A stretch of 64,000 bases of DNA from Alistipes sp. (GTDB taxonomy: Bacteria; Bacteroidota; Bacteroidia; Bacteroidales; Rikenellaceae), in NCBI GenBank assembly GCA_017474235.1, contig JAFVIB010000011.1, positions 1-64,000 on the forward strand. The letters run 5' to 3'. Shown here piece after piece: positions 1-8,117 of the stretch. A program made the position numbers and the translations under genes. Numbering within the stretch: position 1 is the first letter of the stretch; every line of letters starts with the position of its first letter. The notes under the pieces were generated by a model, which saw only the letters and a program-made list of their open reading frames with translations, was not told where the DNA came from and did no database searches.

Positions 1-159
1 ATACTTATGGCATGGGGATACTGTCCACTTTCATTCCGTACGGTAGATTCGGTAGATTACAAAAAGGCGATGCTGATGTTCTACGAGCAGAACAATATCG
101 CAGCATTCAAGCAGATATTTATTGAGCAATACGAGTTCGCAACAAAGAATTATTTTTAG
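1..159 (+). CDS. C-terminal end of a Fic-like protein (partial)
   Basis: The window opens inside a gene; 52 codons of frame 1 remain before TAG at 157-159. The tail reads VDSVDYKKAMLMFYEQNN and then FIEQYEFATKNYF. It resembles the end of Fic/DOC-family AMP-transferases, where a conserved aspartate-tyrosine stretch is followed by a YEL-N helix and an aromatic tail. The catalytic HPFxxGNG motif would lie upstream of the window, so activity cannot be judged. A hairpin with a short T-run follows about 100 bases downstream. The family call rests only on the tail and is tentative. Confidence 0.45.
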   Translation: MLMAWGYCPLSFRTVDSVDYKKAMLMFYEQNNIAAFKQIFIEQYEFATKNYF

Positions 160-253
160 GTTGCATCGTAAAAATAGCTGCAATATCGTGCATGTTTGAG
201 CCTTGAAATTTTAGTGTAGAAAACCGCATCAGTGAGTGCAGAGTGAGTTTGAA

Positions 254-284
254 AAAGTGCCGTACGCAGTACGGCTTTCTTGTT
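254..284 (+). terminator. Intrinsic terminator after the Fic-like gene
   Basis: A perfect 7-bp stem, GCCGTAC (259-265) and GTACGGC (269-275), has a 3-base loop and is followed by TTTCTTG. The A-rich stretch before the stem pairs partly with the T-run. It would end transcription from the gene at the window start. The rest of 160-374 shows no coding frame I can support. Confidence 0.65.
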
Positions 285-304
285 GCACATTGCCGAGGAC
301 TCCA

Positions 305-338
305 AGGGAAAGACGCAGTAAAGCGAAGCGGCTGCGTC
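305..338 (-). terminator. Candidate terminator after the CotH gene
   Basis: GACGCAG (312-318) and CTGCGTC (332-338) form a 7-bp stem with a 13-base loop. Read on the minus strand it lies 37 bases beyond the CotH stop codon and is followed by TTTCCCTT. The T-run is interrupted, so this is a moderate call. Confidence 0.45.
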
Positions 339-374
339 AATCCCGCTACTAACTACTCTTTATACTACATATAT

Positions 375-2237
375 TTATCGCAGGGCTTTGTCGATAATTT
401 CGATTCTTTGGCGGGTGATGTCTGTCAGGCGGTTGATGGATGCGGGGTATGACAGTTTTTCATCGCCGTTGATTGTGGTGGTGATGCCCCAGATGCCGAA
501 GTTTTTATACCATGAGCGGTAGATGTAATCACTTTGGCTGTCTATAAAATCAAAGACAGTCATAAATTTCGGTTTCAGCACTGTCCAGCGTTCAGATGCA
601 AGAGCCATAAACCTCTCATCCTTAAACAGGCGGCTATACCACCACGCATGGGTCATAAACAGTCCCCACTGAGCCTCGGGCGAGGCATTATAGGAGAATG
701 TACCCCAATCAAAGTCCCAAACAGGACCCGCCTTAAGTTTGCTGTTACGCTCCTTTGTCAGATATACACTGCCCGGATTGGCAAGCTCGTGGTTTACGCA
801 AATCTCGTATATAAGCCAATAGTCAATAAACGACTGCATATCTATATACTGCGCATAGCCGCTCTTTGGATCGGTAAAATTCTCTCCATAGAGCGCACTC
901 TCGACCTGTGCGATATAGCCCTTTATCCACTCAAGTTGTTGTGGTGTCAAATCCTCCTCTTCCGGATATTTGACCGCAAATGGGGTGCCGCTTGCACCGT
1001 GCCACTGCCACTGATTATCGAAGTGGAAATCCAACTCAAGCAGATAGCCACCCGTAACTGCATCTCCGGAGTTATCTGTCGTCTCCATCTCGGTAATATC
1101 CACTCTATTTTCATCTACCTTGATATGTTCGGCGACAAGATAACTGCCAAGATGCTTCCCATTAAGAATAAGTTCTACAAACTCGCAACGAGGAGTCCAG
1201 TCGAGCGATGTCTGCTCGGCAAGATAGTATGCTACACGATTGCGCAACAGAGTGCGATCCATATAGTTTGCCAACAAGCACCACCGTTTATGCTTAGGCA
1301 TACCCAACAACTCCTGCTTCTTGTCAAGTTTTATATTGTACGGTTTTTTCTCATACTCCCAAGTCGAGTTTCCGCGACCTCGTATAGAGAGTTTTACGCC
1401 ATCAACATCTTCAAAAATACCCATTCCGTCGATCCACAGCGTAGCCCCCTCTGTCCACTCCTCTTTTGAGTATATGCCCACATTATTCGGGGTCTCTATC
1501 CTCATAACAGGGATGCCCGTGAAGCAACCTAAATGGAGCGTATAGTCGGTGCTATTACTACCCTTCCACACCGTAATCGATATATCTCTATGCAGGTCTA
1601 TCGGCTCATTCTCTTGCAAATCAACCCCGTTTATCGTCACTCTGTCAATACTGTCGTATGTAAATGTAGGAACGAACTTTCGATTGGCGATATACTCCTC
1701 TATATGTGCGCTAAAGGTGCGTGAAGTGTGGTCATACTCAAACACAACATCGCTCTTCAGAGAGCTGTTTTTCGCCCGCTCAAGCCTTATATCGGTAATA
1801 CCACCGACAAAATTACTACTCTTTATAGTAATCTTATTCGAGCGCACAAGCTCGCCATCACTCTGTTTGATAACTATATAAGCACGATACAGATAGGGGC
1901 GTTTAGAACCACCATCTGTAATTGTTGCACGATATAGACCTTGGCTATCTGCCGTAGCAACTCTTGTCAGAGATATATAGTCGGGCGTTGCGGTAATATT
2001 ATCACTCAGCCTCAACTCTACCTGACAGCCATCTGAAGAGAGTGCATAGTTAAATAGCGCAAGTGGATGTTCTACACTAAAGATAACCTCCACACTGCCA
2101 CCACTCTCTATCTCATATTCTGTAACAGGAACATTTATCGAAGAGAGCGTAACAGGGGCATCAGACCCATTATCCGGCTCTGCACACGCGCCAAAAAGAA
2201 GGAGAGCGAGAAGTATAAGTCTGACGCCACGACCCAT
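375..2237 (-). CDS. CotH kinase family lipoprotein
   Basis: This 620-residue protein begins with a lipoprotein signal ending at Cys18 (LLLFGAC), so it should be anchored to the outer membrane or cell surface. Residues about 25-235 look like beta-sandwich modules. Residues about 245-610 match the CotH kinase family: GRGNSTWEYEKKPY at 287-300, a NYMDRTLLRN stretch at 324-333, AEHIKVDENRVD at 369-380, and the DFD metal/catalytic motif at 508-510 (VWDFDWG). In Bacillus CotH phosphorylates spore-coat proteins; Bacteroidetes homologues are secreted and their targets are unknown. The gene starts 3 bases after the GH30 stop codon, so the two are surely co-transcribed. This links a putative secreted protein kinase to a glycan-degrading enzyme. 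The family call is firm, the role is not. Confidence 0.85.
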   Translation of the reverse strand: MGRGVRLILLALLLFGACAEPDNGSDAPVTLSSINVPVTEYEIESGGSVEVIFSVEHPLALFNYALSSDGCQVELRLSDNITATPDYISLTRVATADSQGLYRATITDGGSKRPYLYRAYIVIKQSDGELVRSNKITIKSSNFVGGITDIRLERAKNSSLKSDVVFEYDHTSRTFSAHIEEYIANRKFVPTFTYDSIDRVTINGVDLQENEPIDLHRDISITVWKGSNSTDYTLHLGCFTGIPVMRIETPNNVGIYSKEEWTEGATLWIDGMGIFEDVDGVKLSIRGRGNSTWEYEKKPYNIKLDKKQELLGMPKHKRWCLLANYMDRTLLRNRVAYYLAEQTSLDWTPRCEFVELILNGKHLGSYLVAEHIKVDENRVDITEMETTDNSGDAVTGGYLLELDFHFDNQWQWHGASGTPFAVKYPEEEDLTPQQLEWIKGYIAQVESALYGENFTDPKSGYAQYIDMQSFIDYWLIYEICVNHELANPGSVYLTKERNSKLKAGPVWDFDWGTFSYNASPEAQWGLFMTHAWWYSRLFKDERFMALASERWTVLKPKFMTVFDFIDSQSDYIYRSWYKNFGIWGITTTINGDEKLSYPASINRLTDITRQRIEIIDKALR

Positions 2238-2240
2238 AGG

Positions 2241-3980
2241 CTACCAAATCAACGATACTACTGAGCGTGCAGGAAGTTCTACTACAAAATCGCCCTTTGG
2301 AGTTGTAACAACAACCTGTTTATCATTCAGACCATCATTCAGCAGCACTGCCGAGAGGGTTTTATCAGGATTTTCAAAAGCCGAACACATAACTCCACCG
2401 CCGGAGCTTTGAACACGATATGCCCCACGCTGGATAACCTTTGACAGATGACCAACTATATACCAATGGCTGCGGAAGTTAAGACCACTGTAAGAGTAGA
2501 GAGTGTCACAATCTACAAAACCATAGCACGAGTTACAGCCACCCGGGCGATTAGGACCACGATTTGCATCGAGCATAAAGTTCCACAACACCACTGCACG
2601 GCAGTAGTTATTTATCGTACCGATGCACACCTCGCGGATATGCCACATAAGGTTATCGCCAAAGTTCGGGCACCAAGTACCGATACTCTGCTCGGTAAAG
2701 TAGATACTCTTTGACGGGTCGGCAGTATATATCTGCGCAAGGGCAGAGGAGCTACCACCGTAGGCGTGCCAAGCAGAGCCCTCAACATACTTTGAAGCCT
2801 CTTTATCGGCATATATATTCTTCACAAAATCGGTTACATCAAAGTTATGGTCGTATATCCATATCTTTGTCTTTAGCCCCTCACGCTCAAATGCAGGACC
2901 CAGATTATTCTTTATAAAGTTGCGCTGATGCTCCCACGACATATAGGTTGAAGCCGAGTTCCCGTCGTGCAGAGGCTCATTCTGCGGAGTTATAGACTCA
3001 ATCTTAAAGCCATTGCGCTCCATCTCCTTAATCCACATCACAAGATACTCTGCATACTCATCATAGTACTCAGGATTTAGCCTACCACCTGCCCACTTGT
3101 CGTATGGATTATTCGAGTGGCGGTCTATCTTCATCCACAGCGGAGCGGTCCACGGCGCAGCTATAATCTTCACATCAGGATTGATGGCAAGAATCTCTCG
3201 CAATATAGGGAAGAGATACTGCTCATCCTCCGGATGTACAGCAAAATTCTCCAATCCCTTCTTATCACACCAAGTAAACTCAGACAACGAGAAGTCAGAG
3301 CAGCCAATAGAGACCCTTATATAGTTGTAGCCCAACCCCTCTGTCGGATGAAATGCTGCACGCAGCAGTTTATCACGGTCTGCCGCCTTCATCTTAAGCA
3401 GGTTATATGCCGATGAACCTGTAATTGCAGGACCGAAGCCCTCCATCTGCTGATAGCGGGTCGAGGATTTAATGGTCAGTTGCTGCGCATCCTTAGAGGC
3501 GTGGCTCTTATCTTTAACCTCAACCGCTGAGAGCAACATCTTCTTATCTGCCGTAGAGATATAGGCTTTAACGCCACCCTCAGGGAAGTTATAATCCACA
3601 CTGCCCGAGGTCTTGACATCAATGCCTACAATATCGCCATAGACGCTATTTTTACCGGCAACACCATAGACCTTATAGTCTGTTCCCGCCGCTAAATTGT
3701 CAAACTCAACCTCTGAAGAGCCTGTAAGCCTTCTACCCTTCATCATCGCAGAGAGTGATGGGATTGCCGCATCTACATCCGTAAGCAGAGCGTATGCAGT
3801 ATCTGCATTGGTAAGTGAGACATCGACAACTACCGAGTTATCTGTTGCCGACTTTTGGGTCATAACAATACCCAACTTTTCATCCGGATTTGGCTGTATA
3901 GGCTCTGGGGAGCCACCATTGCAACCGCATATAATAGAGCCGATTGCCGCACAGAGAAGAGTCAATTTCATAGAGGTCAT
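2241..3980 (-). CDS. Glycoside hydrolase family 30 lipoprotein
   Basis: This 579-residue protein has a lipoprotein signal with the lipid cysteine at 18 or 20 (IICGC). Residues about 36-125 look like a fibronectin-III-type module. Residues about 165-579 are a GH30 (beta/alpha)8 barrel with side domain. The acid/base is probably E335 in TPQNEP and the nucleophile E430 in YFTEQSIG; both lie at the strand ends typical of clan GH-A. GH30 enzymes include beta-1,6-glucanases and glucosylceramidases. Near GH16 and GH3 genes, a beta-1,6-glucan specificity (side chains of yeast or fungal beta-glucan) is the best guess. It leads the GH30-CotH transcript, with its own TAACTTTG box just upstream. An alternative start is Met4 (3971). 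Confidence 0.88.
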   Translation of the reverse strand: MTSMKLTLLCAAIGSIICGCNGGSPEPIQPNPDEKLGIVMTQKSATDNSVVVDVSLTNADTAYALLTDVDAAIPSLSAMMKGRRLTGSSEVEFDNLAAGTDYKVYGVAGKNSVYGDIVGIDVKTSGSVDYNFPEGGVKAYISTADKKMLLSAVEVKDKSHASKDAQQLTIKSSTRYQQMEGFGPAITGSSAYNLLKMKAADRDKLLRAAFHPTEGLGYNYIRVSIGCSDFSLSEFTWCDKKGLENFAVHPEDEQYLFPILREILAINPDVKIIAAPWTAPLWMKIDRHSNNPYDKWAGGRLNPEYYDEYAEYLVMWIKEMERNGFKIESITPQNEPLHDGNSASTYMSWEHQRNFIKNNLGPAFEREGLKTKIWIYDHNFDVTDFVKNIYADKEASKYVEGSAWHAYGGSSSALAQIYTADPSKSIYFTEQSIGTWCPNFGDNLMWHIREVCIGTINNYCRAVVLWNFMLDANRGPNRPGGCNSCYGFVDCDTLYSYSGLNFRSHWYIVGHLSKVIQRGAYRVQSSGGGVMCSAFENPDKTLSAVLLNDGLNDKQVVVTTPKGDFVVELPARSVVSLIW

Positions 3981-4000
3981 AGCTTTTGTTTTTTGTTAAG

Positions 4001-4008
4001 CAAAGTTA
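4001..4008 (-). promoter_or_regulatory. Minus-7 box of the GH30-CotH operon
   Basis: TAACTTTG on the minus strand matches the Bacteroidetes TAnnTTTG element. Transcription would start near 3995, leaving a leader of about 15 bases. No clear TTTG lies 19-21 bases upstream, which fits an activator-dependent promoter. Confidence 0.5.
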
Positions 4009-4123
4009 CTAAAAATAGAGCTCTTTTCTATACTGACCTCTATATATGTAGCAGGAATATAGACCGTTATACACCAAAAAGTCTGATTATAAAACAAATA
4101 GCCTGTTATAAAAGTGGAAAAAT

Positions 4124-4155
4124 ATTGCAAATTCAAAAAGTTATTACTACATTTG
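4124..4155 (+). promoter_or_regulatory. Promoter of the DUF6377-type regulator
   Basis: ATTG (4124-4127), 20 bases, then TACATTTG (4148-4155) fit the Bacteroidetes primary sigma promoter. Only 7 bases separate the box from the ATG at 4163, so the mRNA should be leaderless or nearly so. A CTGATTAT motif (4083-4090) and an AAGTGG (4112-4117) lie just upstream and recur before the minus-strand SusC gene. Confidence 0.6.
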
Positions 4156-4162
4156 TGTTACT

Positions 4163-5833
4163 ATGAAACACCTAAAACAACTACCACTACTTACCCTGCT
4201 GTTATTGTCCATTTATAGCACGACGGCTAAAAATACAGCGATATTTCAGGAGCTTGACCAAACTATCCAGCAATCTGAGAGTTTTGTCAGTAAAAAGTTA
4301 TCCCGTATAAGCTCTATCGAAAATCAACTTGAGAAAGACGACCTCTCTCTTTTAACCCGCTACAATCTCTACAAGGCACTCTATAAGGAGTACTTTGCCT
4401 TTCAGTTTGACAGAGCTATGGATGTATTGGGCAAGCGATATGCCCTGTCACAGCAGATGGGTAATAGAGCCCTTATGATTGATGATCAGATTGACAGAGC
4501 AAGGCTCTATGCTACATCGGGAATGTATTTTGAGGCTGGCGATATGCTTGACAACCACATCGACACCCTCCACCTTACCCGTCAGCAGAAGATTGCCTAC
4601 TATGAGGCGCAGCAGCGTTTTCACTCCGACTTTTGGCACTACACCTCCGACCCCGAGAAGAAAAACCTCTCCGGAGTAAAGAAGTCCTACTATCGTGAGC
4701 AGATTCTCAAACTAACATCGCCTGATGAGCCTATGCATCAGTATATCACCGTGCGTAATCTTACCGAGAGTGGTCAGTGGAGCGAGGCTGAGGTTATCAA
4801 TATGATGTTGCTATCCAACTACCAGCCACATCAGCACGAGTATGCGATGTATGCCTATGACCGTGCGCGTATCTTGGAGGCGTTAGAGCGTCGTGACGAG
4901 ATGCGAGAGTGGTTTGCCCGCTCGGCTATGGCAGATATACGCACAGCTACAAAAGATAACGCATCGCTCTGCTCTTTAGCTCAGACGCTGCTCGAGATAG
5001 ACGATATAGACCACGCATTTCACTATGTTTTCTTCTCGCTCAACGATGCGATTTTTTATAACGCAAAGCTCCGACCTTGGCAGATTTCATCTATCGTTCC
5101 AAGCATCGAGCAGGCTTATCAGAATAAGCAACGACACAATAAAGAGGAGTTACTGCGTGAGCAACAGTTCTCGCACCGTCTGATTATTATAATCTCTATA
5201 CTTGCCGTGGCACTGCTCGGCATCTGTATCTATTTGGTGGTTATGCTTGGGAGGTATCGCCACAATACAAAGAAGATACACGATATGAATGAGCGAATAA
5301 CGACCACCAATGCAACCTTAAAGTCTCTGAACGAGCAACTTGAGTCGGTAAATAGCGATTTGAGCGAGGCAAACGCTGTTAAGGAGGAGTATATTGCCCT
5401 CTTCCTCTCAATGTGTTCTGACTATATAGAGAAGATGAAGGCTATGCAGCGCAGCATCCGCCGCAAGCTATCGCAAGGCAAGGGTGCAGAGCTTGAAAAG
5501 GAGTTGTCGTCATCGACTTTGATGGATGAGGAGCTTAACAACTTCTACGAGATGTTTGACAACGCCTTTCTAAACCTCTATCCAAACTTTGTAGAGGAGT
5601 TTAACTCTCTCCTCAAGCCCGATTCGCGCATAAAACCAAAGGGGGGGGGAAGGCTGAGCACGGAGTTGAGAATCTTTGCCCTGATACGCTTGGGCATAAC
5701 CGACTCTTCACGCATTGCATCACTGCTCCGCTACTCGGTAAATACAATCTATAACTACCGCGCGCGTACTAAGAACAACGCCCTGTGTAATCGAGATACT
5801 TTTGAAGAGAGAATTATGACTATAGGTAGATAA
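4163..5833 (+). CDS. Membrane-spanning transcriptional regulator (DUF6377-like)
   Basis: This 556-residue protein has an N-terminal signal/anchor, then a helical TPR-like sensor region (about 25-330). One transmembrane segment follows (about 338-361, rich in I, L and V), then a coiled coil (about 368-410) and a C-terminal helix-turn-helix (about 497-545, with SSRIASLLRYSVNTIYNYR). The layout matches the DUF6377 regulators that sit beside SusC/SusD genes in Bacteroidales: a periplasmic or surface-signal sensor joined directly to a cytoplasmic DNA-binding domain. It lies between the two halves of the glucan locus and is the only regulator nearby, so it probably controls that locus. A run of nine G at codons 493-496 lies just before the HTH; a one-base slip would remove the DNA-binding domain. 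Confidence 0.8.
   Translation: MKHLKQLPLLTLLLLSIYSTTAKNTAIFQELDQTIQQSESFVSKKLSRISSIENQLEKDDLSLLTRYNLYKALYKEYFAFQFDRAMDVLGKRYALSQQMGNRALMIDDQIDRARLYATSGMYFEAGDMLDNHIDTLHLTRQQKIAYYEAQQRFHSDFWHYTSDPEKKNLSGVKKSYYREQILKLTSPDEPMHQYITVRNLTESGQWSEAEVINMMLLSNYQPHQHEYAMYAYDRARILEALERRDEMREWFARSAMADIRTATKDNASLCSLAQTLLEIDDIDHAFHYVFFSLNDAIFYNAKLRPWQISSIVPSIEQAYQNKQRHNKEELLREQQFSHRLIIIISILAVALLGICIYLVVMLGRYRHNTKKIHDMNERITTTNATLKSLNEQLESVNSDLSEANAVKEEYIALFLSMCSDYIEKMKAMQRSIRRKLSQGKGAELEKELSSSTLMDEELNNFYEMFDNAFLNLYPNFVEEFNSLLKPDSRIKPKGGGRLSTELRIFALIRLGITDSSRIASLLRYSVNTIYNYRARTKNNALCNRDTFEERIMTIGR
5641..5649 (+). repeat. Run of nine G inside the regulator gene
   Basis: Nine consecutive G bases encode the end of Lys493 and Gly494-Gly496, immediately upstream of the helix-turn-helix. 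The frame is open in this copy. Runs of this length are prone to slippage in other bacteria. Confidence 0.95.
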
Positions 5834-5840
5834 TAAAAAA

Positions 5841-5869
5841 GAACGGTCTGTCACTGCGACAGACCGTTC
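5841..5869. terminator. Bidirectional terminator between regulator and GH3 gene
   Basis: GAACGGTCTGTC (5841-5852) and GACAGACCGTTC (5858-5869) form a perfect 12-bp stem with a 5-base loop. An A-run precedes it and TTCTGCAATTT follows it. It lies between two convergent genes and can serve both. Confidence 0.85.
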
Positions 5870-5888
5870 TTCTGCAATTTGAAACACA

Positions 5889-8099
5889 CTATCTTACCTC
5901 AAAACTACAAGCCTCTCCTGAAGCAGAATCTCCTGCTACCCACAATTGGAACTTACCCGGCTCTACGCCATACTCCATATCGCGATTCCAATAAGCCAAC
6001 TGCTCAACCGGCAGAGAGAAACGGCAACGCTTAGACTCGCCGGCTTTAAGTGTTACACGCTCAAAACCCTTAAGCTCCTTGACAGGGCGTACAACAGAGC
6101 CTACAAGGTCACGAACATAGAGCTGAACAACCTCTGTTGCATCATACTCGCCCGTATTTGACAGAGTATATTCTACAACGATAGTATCGTTCTTACCATA
6201 CATCTCTTTGTCAAGTGTAATATCATAGTACTCGAATGTAGTATATGACAGACCATAGCCAAATGGCAGATGTGGTCCATAACCGGAGTCGAGATAGTAC
6301 GAAGTACAACCCAACGATGTCTGACCCGCCTTAATAGGAATATCGTTCAGCAGTGTCTCTGTACCGTTATTTGGGCGACCCGTCATCGGATGGTTATAGT
6401 AGAATGGAGCCTGACCGGCATCACGCAGGAAGGTCATCGGACTCTTACCTGAAGGGACTGCACGACCTGTAATAAGGTCTGCAAGAGCCTCTCCACCCAT
6501 TGTTCCCGGATGTAGAGAGTAGAGCATTGCATCACACATCTCCATATCCTTCTCGATAGTAAGCATACGACCTGCGATAACAACCACAACAACAGGTTTA
6601 CCGGTAGCTTTCATCGCTGCAATAAGCTGGCTCTGCGCACCCTGAAGATTGAGCTGTGACAGACAGTGAGCCTCGCCCGAAAGGATTGCCTCCTCGCCAA
6701 CACATACAACAATTGCATCAGCTCGACCTGCAGCCTTTTGTGCCGCACGAATACCGGAGGTGTTATTATCGCGGCTATACTTGAGTGCCGGCTCATAGAT
6801 TACCTTATAATCCCTCTTCAGCGCATCGAGTGGAGTTACAGTGTACTGCTCCTCACCATCAAACGCCCAAGTACCGAGCTGGTCATACGGAGCATCAGCC
6901 ATAGGACCGGTAACAAGAATAGTCTTTGCACCCTTCAGCGGCAGGGTCTTATTATTATTCTGCAACAATATCACAGACTCTGTAGCGCACTGCTTTGCAG
7001 CCTCAAGGTGTTCAGGGGCATAAGCCACCTTACGAGCCAAAGACTCATCTACATAAGGATTCTCAAACAGACCCAAACGGAACTTAAGACGCAGGATATT
7101 ACGAACAGCATTGTCAATGGTCTTTTCAGAGATTTTACCCTCGGCAACCAAATCCTTAATATGCTGAATAAAGCCAAATGACATCATATCCATATCCACA
7201 CCGGCATTTACAGATAGCTCTGTGGCGTGCTTCAAATCCTCAGCATAGCCGTGAGATACCAACTCGCCCGAAGAGTTCCAATCGGTAACAACCATACCGT
7301 CAAAACCCCACTCTTTTCGCAATACATCTGTAAGCAACCAATCATTACCCGTAGATGGCAGACCATCTACATCGTTAAATGAGGTCATAAGGGTAAGCGC
7401 ACCTGCATCAATACAAGCCTTAAAGGCAGGGAAGTATGTATTTCGCAATGCTCGCTCGGAAATCATAGCCGTATTATAGTCACGACCGCCCTCGGCTGCA
7501 CCATAACCCACAAAGTGCTTTACACAAGCAGCCAAAGATGTCGGGTCTGCGTAGTTATCGCCCTGATAGCCCTTTACCATTGCCACACCCATCTGCACAT
7601 CCAAATATGGATCCTCGCCCGAGCCCTCAGCAACTCGACCCCAACGAGAGTCACGAGCAATATCGAGCATTGGAGAGAATGTCCACCTTACACCCGATGC
7701 AGTTGCCTCTACAGCAGCCACTCTTGCACCCTGCTCCACAATTGCAGGATCAAATGTTGCCGCCATACCGAGCGGAATAGGGAAGATTGTGCGGAAACCG
7801 TGAATTACATCTCGGCTGACAAGCAACGGAATACCGAGTCGGCTCTGCTCTACAGCAGCCTTCTGCACCGCATTTATCTCAACCGGATCGACAATATTAA
7901 GAATAGAACCAACATTACCGGCAGCAATCTGCTCAATAAACTGATAACCTCCCGACACCTGATTCATCTGTCCAATCTTCTCCTCGAGGGTCATCTTACC
8001 CAGCAGCTCCTCTACCCTTTTATCGACAGAGTCGCTCTTTGGGCAACTGCAACCTACAGCGAGTAGAGCACCAAGTAAAATAAAATGCTTAATCTTCAT
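5889..8099 (-). CDS. bglX: Glycoside hydrolase family 3 beta-glucosidase
   Basis: This 736-residue protein starts with a lipoprotein signal (LLAVGC, Cys17). It shows the GH3 order: an N-terminal TIM barrel (about 25-360), an alpha/beta sandwich (about 385-590) and a C-terminal fibronectin-III-like domain (about 640-730). The nucleophile is D273 in GMVVTDWN; KHF at 194-196 and GRVAEGSGEDP at 154-164 are typical substrate-binding motifs. It should cleave beta-glucosides from the non-reducing end of oligosaccharides made by the GH16 enzyme, in the periplasm or on the membrane. It lies 18 bases after the GH16 gene and closes that transcript. The symbol reflects similarity to the BglX subgroup. 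Confidence 0.9.
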   Translation of the reverse strand: MKIKHFILLGALLAVGCSCPKSDSVDKRVEELLGKMTLEEKIGQMNQVSGGYQFIEQIAAGNVGSILNIVDPVEINAVQKAAVEQSRLGIPLLVSRDVIHGFRTIFPIPLGMAATFDPAIVEQGARVAAVEATASGVRWTFSPMLDIARDSRWGRVAEGSGEDPYLDVQMGVAMVKGYQGDNYADPTSLAACVKHFVGYGAAEGGRDYNTAMISERALRNTYFPAFKACIDAGALTLMTSFNDVDGLPSTGNDWLLTDVLRKEWGFDGMVVTDWNSSGELVSHGYAEDLKHATELSVNAGVDMDMMSFGFIQHIKDLVAEGKISEKTIDNAVRNILRLKFRLGLFENPYVDESLARKVAYAPEHLEAAKQCATESVILLQNNNKTLPLKGAKTILVTGPMADAPYDQLGTWAFDGEEQYTVTPLDALKRDYKVIYEPALKYSRDNNTSGIRAAQKAAGRADAIVVCVGEEAILSGEAHCLSQLNLQGAQSQLIAAMKATGKPVVVVVIAGRMLTIEKDMEMCDAMLYSLHPGTMGGEALADLITGRAVPSGKSPMTFLRDAGQAPFYYNHPMTGRPNNGTETLLNDIPIKAGQTSLGCTSYYLDSGYGPHLPFGYGLSYTTFEYYDITLDKEMYGKNDTIVVEYTLSNTGEYDATEVVQLYVRDLVGSVVRPVKELKGFERVTLKAGESKRCRFSLPVEQLAYWNRDMEYGVEPGKFQLWVAGDSASGEACSFEVR

Positions 8100-8117
8100 A
8101 TTATTACCTTTTTGGAA

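Noticed and set aside
534-1469. A 311-codon open frame on the plus strand opposite the CotH gene
   Set aside because: It lies wholly within the well-supported CotH gene on the other strand, has no recognisable domain, and its composition is what antisense reading of a biased gene gives.
7515-8066. A 183-codon plus-strand frame opposite the GH3 gene
   Set aside because: Antisense shadow of a strongly supported GH3 gene, with no promoter or known domain.
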